The notes beneath the pieces are model-generated. The model did no database searches, was not told the origin of the DNA, and was given only the letters and a program-made list of their open reading frames with translations. Below, piece by piece: positions 6,405-11,827 of a stretch of DNA of 11,827 bases. Source of the DNA: Limnohabitans sp. Rim8 (GTDB taxonomy: Bacteria; Pseudomonadota; Gammaproteobacteria; Burkholderiales; Burkholderiaceae_C). How positions within the stretch are numbered: position 1 is the first letter of the stretch; each line of letters starts with the position of its first letter. Where the stretch lies: positions 1 through 11,827 of the forward strand of contig CAMDXR010000068.1 of assembly GCA_945877725.1 (NCBI GenBank), given 5' to 3'. A program made the translations under genes and the position numbers.

Positions 6405-7373
6405 TCAGAGGCCAGTGAATTTGCGGACCAGGGGGAAGTAGAGGCGGTAGGGCAGCAGGCGCAGCAGTTTGAGCCAGAGGGTGAAGCGTTTGGGGAAGTG
6501 GATGTCGAACTGGCCTTGGGCCCAGCCTTTGAGCATTTCGCGGGCCGCTTCTTCGGGGCTGATCAAGGCGGGCATGGTGAACTGGTTTTGTGCGGTCAGG
6601 GGAGTGGCTACAAAACCGGGGTTGACCACGCTGACCCCAATGCCTTGGTCTTGCAAGTCCATGTAAAGGGTCTCGGCCAAATGCGTCAGCGCCGCTTTGG
6701 TGGGGCCATAGGCCAGGCCGTTGGGCAAGCCACGCCAGCCGGCCACACTGCTGAGCAAACTGATGTGCCCGCTTTGCCTGGCCAACATGCCCGGCAACAC
6801 GGCGTTGATCACTTGCAGTGCGCCTTGGTAATTGACTTTGTCGTGTTGCAACAGGTCATCCAAGTCGAGCGCGGTGGCACGTTGGGCACGGTAATACCCG
6901 GCGGCATACACCACCAGATCGAGCGGGCCTTCGGCCAACAGGGCGTGCGCTGTGGCTTGCACTTCGGCGGGCTGGCTCACGTCAAGGGCACGCCACTGCA
7001 CGCCCGCATCTTGCGCGGCCCAGTCTTGCACGCCTTGTGCGTTGCGGGCCGACACCACCACTTGGGCGCCCGCTGCACGCAAGGCCTGCGCACAAGCCAG
7101 ACCAATGCCCGTGGAAGCACCCACCAACCAGACCCTGCGGCCTTGCCAATGGGTCATGGGCGAATTGAGCTGCAACCAACCGCGCGCTGCAGCCACCGCA
7201 TTAGCGGAGGCAGCTAAAGGGGCGGCTAAAGGGGTGGCTGAGGGGGCGGCGTTATTCGCATCCGGAGCGCCAGGGGCAGCTGGAGCAGCAGGCTGTGGGC
7301 CGATTTTATGCACCGCATTGGCGGCGCTGAGGGTGCTGGCGGCGCTGAGAGTATTGGCAGAAGTGAGGCTCAT
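6405..7373 (-). CDS. Short-chain dehydrogenase/reductase with Ala/Pro-rich N-terminal extension
   Basis: From the ATG at 7373 the protein has 322 residues. The Rossmann core starts near residue 75 with RRVWLVGASTGIG (nucleotide site 85-91), has YAAGYY (about 156-161) as the NAG motif, catalytic Ser209, Tyr222 and Lys226 (YGPTK), and VVNPGFVATP (about 249-258). It is a classical SDR that should oxidise or reduce a carbinol or keto group with NAD(P)(H). Its substrate is unknown, but the operon points to a lipid. Residues 1 to about 70 are low-complexity Ala/Pro/Ser built from short repeats. The start at 7373 lies 5 bases after the DUF3833 stop. An internal ATG at 7157 would give a normal 250-residue SDR and may be the true start. 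The last 35 residues are basic and hydrophobic, possibly membrane-associated. Confidence 0.88.
   Translation of the reverse strand: MSLTSANTLSAASTLSAANAVHKIGPQPAAPAAPGAPDANNAAPSATPLAAPLAASANAVAAARGWLQLNSPMTHWQGRRVWLVGASTGIGLACAQALRAAGAQVVVSARNAQGVQDWAAQDAGVQWRALDVSQPAEVQATAHALLAEGPLDLVVYAAGYYRAQRATALDLDDLLQHDKVNYQGALQVINAVLPGMLARQSGHISLLSSVAGWRGLPNGLAYGPTKAALTHLAETLYMDLQDQGIGVSVVNPGFVATPLTAQNQFTMPALISPEEAAREMLKGWAQGQFDIHFPKRFTLWLKLLRLLPYRLYFPLVRKFTGL
7211..7250 (-). repeat. 12-bp tandem repeat in the SDR N-terminal extension
   Basis: A 12-base unit (CGGCTAAAGGGG on the + strand, with variants beginning CAGC and TGGC) occurs three times in a row plus a partial copy. It encodes tetrapeptides of the PLAA/PSAT type. 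A second short repeat lies at 7320-7355 (GGCGGCGCTGAG twice, 18 bases apart), encoding STLSAA twice. Both are in frame, so gain or loss of units changes only the length of the extension. Confidence 0.8.
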
Positions 7374-7378
7374 GCGGT

Positions 7379-7963
7379 TCAACCCGGTTTGGCCACCAAG
7401 GGCGTTCGGCGTGTAAAGGACAAGGTGACTTCGCCCAGCTTGATGCCCCATTTGCTCATGCTGGCTTTGTTCAGCATGACGCGGTCGTCCATGAGGTACA
7501 TCCAGTCGTCAAACTCGACCTCCCACACCCGGCCATCGACCGGCAATGACAGCGTGTAGCCCCAGCGAAACGCGTTGCCACTGACTTGCCCCACGGCCTC
7601 GCCCACCACGTCGTCGGCGCGGCCCGTGTAGCTGCCGTTGGGTCCGGCCTTGAGCCGCCACACACGGCGCTGCCGGGTACCGTCCGAGTAAACAAAGGCT
7701 TCGTCCAGCACGCCTTCGTCACCGTTCCAGCTGCAGTCCATGACCACCGTGAAGCGCTTGACCACTTGGCCGCTGCGGTCGGTAAAAACGCCCCACGCGT
7801 CTACGGTGCCATTGAAGTAGGTGCGCAAATCGAGCAACGGTTTTTCTTGCGCATAGTTTTGCACCTGTGGCCCTGCGCAACCCGCCAAAAAGGGCAAAGC
7901 AGCCACCGCGGGCAGTGCGACCAGGCGCGTGAGCGCGGTACGGCGGTGAAGGAGGGAGCTCAT
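7379..7963 (-). CDS. DUF3833 family lipoprotein
   Basis: This 194-residue protein begins with a basic N-terminus, a hydrophobic stretch and the lipobox LAGC (26-29), so it should be lipidated at Cys29 and anchored in the envelope. The mature part matches DUF3833. It has YFNGTVDAWGVFTDRSGQVVKRF (about 49-71), a central region with YTGRADDVVGEAVGQ (about 112-126), and a C-terminal WEVEFDDWMYLMDDRVMLNKASMSKWGIKLGEVTLSF, which is strongly conserved in the family. The fold is probably a beta-barrel-like lipid or small-molecule binder, but this is inference; no function is established. It is the fifth visible gene of the operon, 36 bases after the MFS gene and 5 bases before the SDR start. Confidence 0.92.
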   Translation of the reverse strand: MSSLLHRRTALTRLVALPAVAALPFLAGCAGPQVQNYAQEKPLLDLRTYFNGTVDAWGVFTDRSGQVVKRFTVVMDCSWNGDEGVLDEAFVYSDGTRQRRVWRLKAGPNGSYTGRADDVVGEAVGQVSGNAFRWGYTLSLPVDGRVWEVEFDDWMYLMDDRVMLNKASMSKWGIKLGEVTLSFTRRTPLVAKPG

Positions 7964-7974
7964 GGTGGTGGGCC

Positions 7975-7991
7975 TTTTGAAGGTTTCAAAA
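7975..7991. promoter_or_regulatory. Perfect 7-bp inverted repeat in the MFS-DUF3833 gap
   Basis: TTTTGAA-GGT-TTCAAAA is a perfect 7-base inverted repeat in the only gap longer than a few bases within the operon. In RNA it could form a small AT-rich hairpin just before the DUF3833 start; in DNA it could be a protein site. It may also be chance. Confidence 0.3.
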
Positions 7992-7999
7992 TCAGGGGT

Positions 8000-9376
8000 T
8001 CAAGGGGTGGCGCTGTGCTCGGATCGGGTAGCCACTTTGGGCAAACCCTCCAGCGCCACGTCCAGGTGAGGTTCGCGCATCAAGCCCCAGTACAAGGCCA
8101 AGCCGGCCAACAGCTTGAGCACACACGGCAGCAGGCCATAAGCCAGGCCCAGGGCCAAAACGGCATCGGCGTCTTGCCGCCCCGGGGCATAACCCCACAG
8201 CCCCAACAGGGGCAGCGACAAACCAGCGGCCAAAGCCAAATTAAGTTTGGTGGCCAGATTCCACCAACCCATGAAGGCACCATCGCTGCGACCGCGTTCG
8301 CCGCAGCGGTCAATCAATTGGTTGAGCAGTGCGCCCGGCACGGTCAGGTCAGCCCCCAGTGCCAAGCCGGACAACGCACACACCAGCAAAAAGCCGGATG
8401 TATCGCCTGCGCCCAGCCCCAGCACGCCCGCAAAGGCCAGCACCGACAAACCCATGCCCAGCGCCCAAGTGCGCAGCAAACCCAGGCGGTCGATGACCTT
8501 GAGCCACAACGGAAACGACAGCGCCCCGGCGGCAAAGTACAGACCCAAAAACATCGGCTCCATGGCTTTGCTGGCCTGCAAGCGGTCTTGTACAAAAAAC
8601 AGCACCAAGGTGGCGGGCACGGCACTGGCCAAACCGTTCAGTACAAACACCATCAACAAGCGGCGAAAACCTGCGTGCTTCCACGGCTGCCACAAGGTGG
8701 TGGCTTCGGCGGAAGTGCCCTCTGGCGATGCGTTTTGCGCCGTGTTTTGTGCCGCATTTTGCAAAGCCTGGTGGGCCGTGTAACGCCAAGCCAGCAAGCC
8801 CAGCACCAGCATGACGCTGAGCAACACCGTGGTCAGTTCCCAGCCCCACAGAGCGGGCAAGGCCGAGGCCAGCAACACGCCCACCAAAGACCAGCCTTCA
8901 CGCCAAGCCACCCAACGGCTTTGCGCCAACCCGCCGCCGCCTTGCCGGGCCGCCCAGGCTTGGTGCAAGATGCCCAAGCCACTGTAGGCCAGGTGGCTGA
9001 ACGTGAGCGCTGCGCCCACCCAAAGCAACAACTGCGGCGCGCTCAAGTGCGCAGCAGGCGGAAAAAACAAGGCCGCAAAGCCCAGCGCCACAGCCAGCGC
9101 CAGCCACACCGCCGCCCACAAAACGGCACGCCAAGAATGGCGGTACAAACGGTCGCCCCAGCGCCCCAGCCACGGGTCCACCACGGCATCAATGCTGCGG
9201 CTAAGCAGCAGCACCGCCCCCAACGCGGCCAGTGGCACACCGTATTGCTGGGCATACAAATTGGGCAAATGCACATACACCGGCAAGGCCACAAACGCCA
9301 GCGGCAAACCCAGCAGGCCATACGCCGCCGATTGATGGCGCGCTTGCAAAGTGTTGGCTGCGGGTGCGAGAGACAT
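8000..9376 (-). CDS. MFS transporter (MFS_2 / GPH-like)
   Basis: With the ATG at 9376 the protein has 458 residues and about 12 hydrophobic segments. The loop after the second segment carries SRSIDAVVDPWLGRWGDR (59-76), matching the R-x-x-D-x-x-x-D-P-x-x-G-x-x-x-D-R pattern of MFS_2/GPH carriers. The mid-protein loop between segments 6 and 7 is hydrophilic and contains a QNAAQNTAQNA repeat. In this gene set the carrier may move a lipid or lipid precursor rather than a sugar; that is inference. The start is fixed by overlap: its ATG shares one base with the TGA of the upstream chalcone-isomerase-like gene (TGATG), a translational-coupling junction. A longer frame to 9442 exists but would run into that gene. 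Inner membrane. Confidence 0.9.
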   Translation of the reverse strand: MSLAPAANTLQARHQSAAYGLLGLPLAFVALPVYVHLPNLYAQQYGVPLAALGAVLLLSRSIDAVVDPWLGRWGDRLYRHSWRAVLWAAVWLALAVALGFAALFFPPAAHLSAPQLLLWVGAALTFSHLAYSGLGILHQAWAARQGGGGLAQSRWVAWREGWSLVGVLLASALPALWGWELTTVLLSVMLVLGLLAWRYTAHQALQNAAQNTAQNASPEGTSAEATTLWQPWKHAGFRRLLMVFVLNGLASAVPATLVLFFVQDRLQASKAMEPMFLGLYFAAGALSFPLWLKVIDRLGLLRTWALGMGLSVLAFAGVLGLGAGDTSGFLLVCALSGLALGADLTVPGALLNQLIDRCGERGRSDGAFMGWWNLATKLNLALAAGLSLPLLGLWGYAPGRQDADAVLALGLAYGLLPCVLKLLAGLALYWGLMREPHLDVALEGLPKVATRSEHSATP

Positions 9377-10017
9377 CACGGCTGAAGGCCTTGCAACAAC
9401 TGCGATCGCATCTTGGGCTCTGAGGTGCGCTCGTCCAGCCAAATGCCAAAGAACAGACGCGCAAAGGCGGGGTCTTTGACTTCACCCGCACGCTGTCCGT
9501 TGACCCAAAATTCTGCGCCCTGGCCCGGCTGGTTCACGCCCGTGATGCGGTCGCCTTGCGCCACATTGGGAAACAAGTTGCTCATGGCCGCCTGCCAGCT
9601 TTGCGCCTGGGTGTCGCTGAAGGTCCCGACCCGGCGCATTTCGTCAATCGAACGGCTTGCAATGGCCGTGCCATCAAGACGCCGAAGGTATTGCAACTCC
9701 AGCGCAAAGGGATGCTGCACATATTGGCTGTGGCGAAAACTTCGGGGTATCCACAACCGCGCGTCGTAGACCTCAAAACCCCAGACCTTCAAACGCACGG
9801 GCTGGGTGGGCACCACACCGTTTTGGGTGGCGTTCAGGCTGGCCACTTCGGGGCGGCCCAAGGTCACATCGCCGCCCGCTTTGGCCACCACTGGCACCGT
9901 GGCGGCGCTTGGCGCTTGCTCTTTCGTTTGGGCCACGGCCAGCGCCGGTACGCCCGCCAGCAATGCGCCGCACAAGGCCCAGACTGTCCAAGTTTTAAGG
10001 TGTGTTGGCAAGTGCAT
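9376..10017 (-). CDS. Chalcone-isomerase-like periplasmic protein
   Basis: This 213-residue protein has an N-terminal signal peptide (hydrophobic residues 9-28, probable cleavage after ALAVAQ at about 30), then a chalcone-isomerase-like domain of the bacterial type. Typical family segments are LKVWGFEVYDARLWIP (76-91), FALELQYLRRLDGTAIASRS (104-123) with IDEMRR, and the C-terminal FFGIWLDERTSEPKMRSQLL (189-208). Bacterial members are not plant flavonoid enzymes; the fold binds fatty acids in some relatives. A role with an oxidised or methylated acyl chain in the periplasm is possible but inferred. It starts 5 bases after the last base of the Cfa-like gene and overlaps the MFS gene by one base. 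Confidence 0.9.
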   Translation of the reverse strand: MHLPTHLKTWTVWALCGALLAGVPALAVAQTKEQAPSAATVPVVAKAGGDVTLGRPEVASLNATQNGVVPTQPVRLKVWGFEVYDARLWIPRSFRHSQYVQHPFALELQYLRRLDGTAIASRSIDEMRRVGTFSDTQAQSWQAAMSNLFPNVAQGDRITGVNQPGQGAEFWVNGQRAGEVKDPAFARLFFGIWLDERTSEPKMRSQLLQGLQP

Positions 10018-10021
10018 CGCC

Positions 10022-11305
10022 TTAAGCCGGTTTGACCAGCGTGAACTGGATCACGTCGATGCTGGCCTCATCGAACGCAGCCTCGCAATAGGCCAGGTAA
10101 AACTCCCAGAGGCGAATAAAACGGTCGTCAAATTGAAGGGTACGCACGGTGTGCTGTTGCGCCATGAAGCTGTCGCGCCAGCGGCGCAAGGTTTCAGCGT
10201 AATCGGGGCCAAAGTTCAACTCGTCCACCACTTGCAAGCCTGCCGCCTGCGCCTGTTTGCGGAACTCGCTGGGGCTGGGCAAACAACCGCCCGGAAAAAT
10301 GTATTGCTGAATGAAGTCGGTCGATTGCAGGTAACGCTCGAACAAACTGTCGTCAATCGTGATGCTTTGAATGCACGCACGGCCACCCGGCTTAAGCAAG
10401 CGGCTGATGGTCTGAAAGTAAGTGGGCCAATAGGCCTGGCCCACAGCCTCGATCATCTCGATCGAGCACACCGCATCAAACGATGCCTGGCCATCGGTGG
10501 CGGCAATGTCGCGGTAGTCTTGCAAGCGCAAGTCGGCACGCGGGGCCACGCCCAGTGCCTGCATGCGCGCGTTGGCAAACGCCAGTTGCTCGGTCGACAA
10601 GGTGACGCCCGTGATGTGCGCACCAAATTCGGTGGTGGCCGACTCGGCCAATGCGCCCCAACCACAACCGATCTCCAGCACACGGTGGCCCGGTTGGGCG
10701 TTCACCATGCGCAGGGCGCGGCGTACTTTGGCCTTTTGCGCATCGGCCATGGGCTGGGACAAATCACCCTCAAACCAAGCCGATGAGTAGTTCATGGTGC
10801 CGTCAAGCCACAGCTCGTAAAACGCATTGCCCAGGTCGTAATGGGCATGGATGTTTTTGCGGCTGTTGGTACGGTTGTTGCGGTTCAGCAGGTGCTTGAT
10901 GCGGTACATCAAACGCCCTAACCAGTGGCCGTAAATGGCCCCTTCTATGTGGTTGCGGTTGGCAATGAACAAGCGCAGCAAACCGGCCAAATCGGGTGTT
11001 GTCCACTCGCCCGCCATATAGGCTTCGGCAAAACCGATGTCGCCCGACTTGAGCACCTCGGCACACAAGTCCCAGTTGTGAATGTGCAAAGCCGCAAAGG
11101 GCGCCTCGTGGGTTCCGAACACCTGATGGTTGCCATCGGGGGCGTGCAGCGTGAGGGTGCCGACTTTGAGCCGCGCCAGCAAGTTGATCATCCGCGTGGC
11201 CGCCTTGGGCAGGCTGGCATGCGGTATCCGGGCCGTTGCAGACAAATGGCCGGAGGCGGTGTCGGCGTTTTCCATGGTATCGGTCGATTGGGTTCCAGTG
11301 TTCAT
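10022..11305 (-). CDS. Cfa-family SAM-dependent fatty-acyl phospholipid methyltransferase
   Basis: This 427-residue protein is a member of the cyclopropane-fatty-acyl-phospholipid synthase family. An N-terminal lipid-binding-type domain (about 35-130) precedes HAHYDLGNAFYELWLDGTMNYS (153-174), the SAM site VLEIGCGWGALAE (209-221), VTLSTEQ (234-240), the acidic IEMIEAVG (282-289), and YIFPGGCLPS (335-344). The enzyme methylates, or adds a methylene across, the double bond of unsaturated acyl chains of membrane phospholipids. Compared from memory with E. coli Cfa, the bicarbonate-site Cys is Ser (YSSAWF, S175) and the His is Gln (Q313), while the Glu (E286) is kept. The start is set by a 4-base ATGA overlap with the DUF1365 stop; the frame upstream of it lies over DUF1365. 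The first 35 residues are polar and variable. Confidence 0.93.
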   Translation of the reverse strand: MNTGTQSTDTMENADTASGHLSATARIPHASLPKAATRMINLLARLKVGTLTLHAPDGNHQVFGTHEAPFAALHIHNWDLCAEVLKSGDIGFAEAYMAGEWTTPDLAGLLRLFIANRNHIEGAIYGHWLGRLMYRIKHLLNRNNRTNSRKNIHAHYDLGNAFYELWLDGTMNYSSAWFEGDLSQPMADAQKAKVRRALRMVNAQPGHRVLEIGCGWGALAESATTEFGAHITGVTLSTEQLAFANARMQALGVAPRADLRLQDYRDIAATDGQASFDAVCSIEMIEAVGQAYWPTYFQTISRLLKPGGRACIQSITIDDSLFERYLQSTDFIQQYIFPGGCLPSPSEFRKQAQAAGLQVVDELNFGPDYAETLRRWRDSFMAQQHTVRTLQFDDRFIRLWEFYLAYCEAAFDEASIDVIQFTLVKPA

Positions 11306-11827
11306 CGGGTCACAAATTCCTGAGGGGGTTCGGGTTTGCGCCAAAAAGGCACTTTTTTGGTCCAGAGCAGCAAAGCATGCCAATGAATGCGGGCCACCAC
11401 CCCCAAAGTTAACAGGGGGTAACGCCACATGGCGCGGCGCAAAGCGGCGACGGTGATGGGTTCCAGCACACCGCTCCAACTGGTGTCGATCAAGGGGCCT
11501 TGCGCATCGGCATGCTCTACCCGCGCCACGATGCGTTCGGTGCCGTCGCATTGGGTGCGCATAAAGCGAAAGCGGTATTCGCCTTGCACATCGCAAAAGG
11601 GCGAGACATGAAACACCTTGTCGGCACGCAAGCTGCGGCCATAGTTCGGCGAGGGCAGCAGGTAGCAATGGCGCTCGCCAAAGGTGTTGTTGACCTCGGC
11701 CACGATGGCGGCCAAAGAACCATCCATCCGGTGGGCATACCAAAAACTCACGGGCTTGAAGGTGTGGCCCAACACCCGGGGGAAAGCTTGCAGCCAGACT
11801 TCGCCTTGCGCATCGTGTATGCCTTCG
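11302..11827 (-). CDS. DUF1365 family protein (5' part outside window)
   Basis: The frame is open to the right edge, so the N-terminus is missing and about 174 residues are visible. The visible part starts in the conserved DUF1365 core: EVWLQAFPRVLGHTFKPVSF (visible 9-28), then YAHRMDG, EVNNTFGERHCYLL (about 44-57), the KVFHVSPFCDVQGEYRFRF segment (about 70-88), and the C-terminal RIHWHALLLWTKKVPFWRKPEPP. The function is unknown; DUF1365 genes almost always sit with a Cfa-like methyltransferase and an FAD-dependent oxidoreductase, which suggests a role in lipid modification. The GTG at 11775 is an internal valine, not the start, because family-conserved sequence continues upstream of it. It overlaps the Cfa-like gene by 4 bases. 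Confidence 0.92.
   Translation of the reverse strand, partial: EGIHDAQGEVWLQAFPRVLGHTFKPVSFWYAHRMDGSLAAIVAEVNNTFGERHCYLLPSPNYGRSLRADKVFHVSPFCDVQGEYRFRFMRTQCDGTERIVARVEHADAQGPLIDTSWSGVLEPITVAALRRAMWRYPLLTLGVVARIHWHALLLWTKKVPFWRKPEPPQEFVTR

Noticed and set aside
7586..9385. A 599-codon open frame on the + strand opposite the MFS and DUF3833 genes
   Set aside because: Its product is Gln/His/Arg-rich without domain signs, and it lies antisense to two clear genes; long shadow frames are expected in GC-rich DNA.
9377..9442. 22-residue longer start for the MFS carrier
   Set aside because: It would overlap the conserved end of the chalcone-isomerase-like gene; the TGATG junction gives a natural start at 9376.
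9806..10786. A 326-codon open frame on the + strand opposite the chalcone-isomerase-like and Cfa-like genes
   Set aside because: There is no recognisable domain, and the opposite strand is fully explained by two well-supported proteins.
11306..11743. Upstream continuation of the Cfa-like frame
   Set aside because: This stretch is the DUF1365 gene in another frame; the ATGA overlap fixes the Cfa-like start at 11305.

Overview
The window looks like chromosomal DNA of a beta-proteobacterium of the Burkholderiales, most likely Comamonadaceae (Limnohabitans/Rhodoferax/Acidovorax-like). The evidence is GC-rich coding sequence, a DUF3717-DUF1289 protein, a YaeQ protein, E. coli-type PurB and the style of the lipid-modification operon. 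This placement rests on protein resemblance from memory, not on a search. There are no rRNA or tRNA genes, no CRISPR array and no insertion sequence.

Layout. (1) 1-756 (+) is the 3' end of a gene for a secreted M48 metalloprotease with a TPR tail. (2) 833-1300 (+) is a four-cysteine DUF3717-DUF1289 protein, followed by a candidate terminator facing yaeQ. (3) 1352-3080 (-) is a two-gene operon: an AAA_14/DUF4143 ATPase, then yaeQ one base downstream. Its upstream region is an AT-rich inverted repeat in which a good promoter can be read on each strand, and the ATPase mRNA would be almost leaderless. (4) 3180-4580 (-) is purB. (5) 4700-5314 (+) is a YibF-like glutathione S-transferase, divergent from purB. 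(6) 5339-5773 (-) is an NTF2-like (SnoaL-like) protein. (7) 5774-6404 has no gene; it holds an array of REP-like palindromic units, part of it tandemly duplicated with a 285-bp period. (8) 6405-11827 (-) is a compact operon read right to left: DUF1365 (cut by the window edge), a Cfa-family methyltransferase, a periplasmic chalcone-isomerase-like protein, an MFS_2 transporter, a DUF3833 lipoprotein and a short-chain dehydrogenase. Several junctions overlap (ATGA, TGATG), so translation is probably coupled.

The most interesting system is the six-gene operon plus the nearby NTF2-like gene. Gene sets of this kind (FAD-dependent oxidoreductase, DUF1365, Cfa-like methyltransferase, chalcone-isomerase-like, MFS, DUF3833, SDR, NTF2-like) accompany RpoE/ChrR-type singlet-oxygen responses and unsaturated or furan fatty-acid modification in other proteobacteria. 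The methyltransferase here lacks two of the bicarbonate-binding side chains of E. coli Cfa (the Cys and the His positions are Ser and Gln). This argues for chemistry other than plain cyclopropanation. The gene expected just beyond the right edge is an FAD/NAD(P)-binding oxidoreductase.

Other points worth a second look are the symmetric promoter of the ATPase-yaeQ operon, the REP-like array with conserved CCCT loops and varying stems, and an Ala/Pro-rich, repeat-built N-terminal extension on the dehydrogenase.
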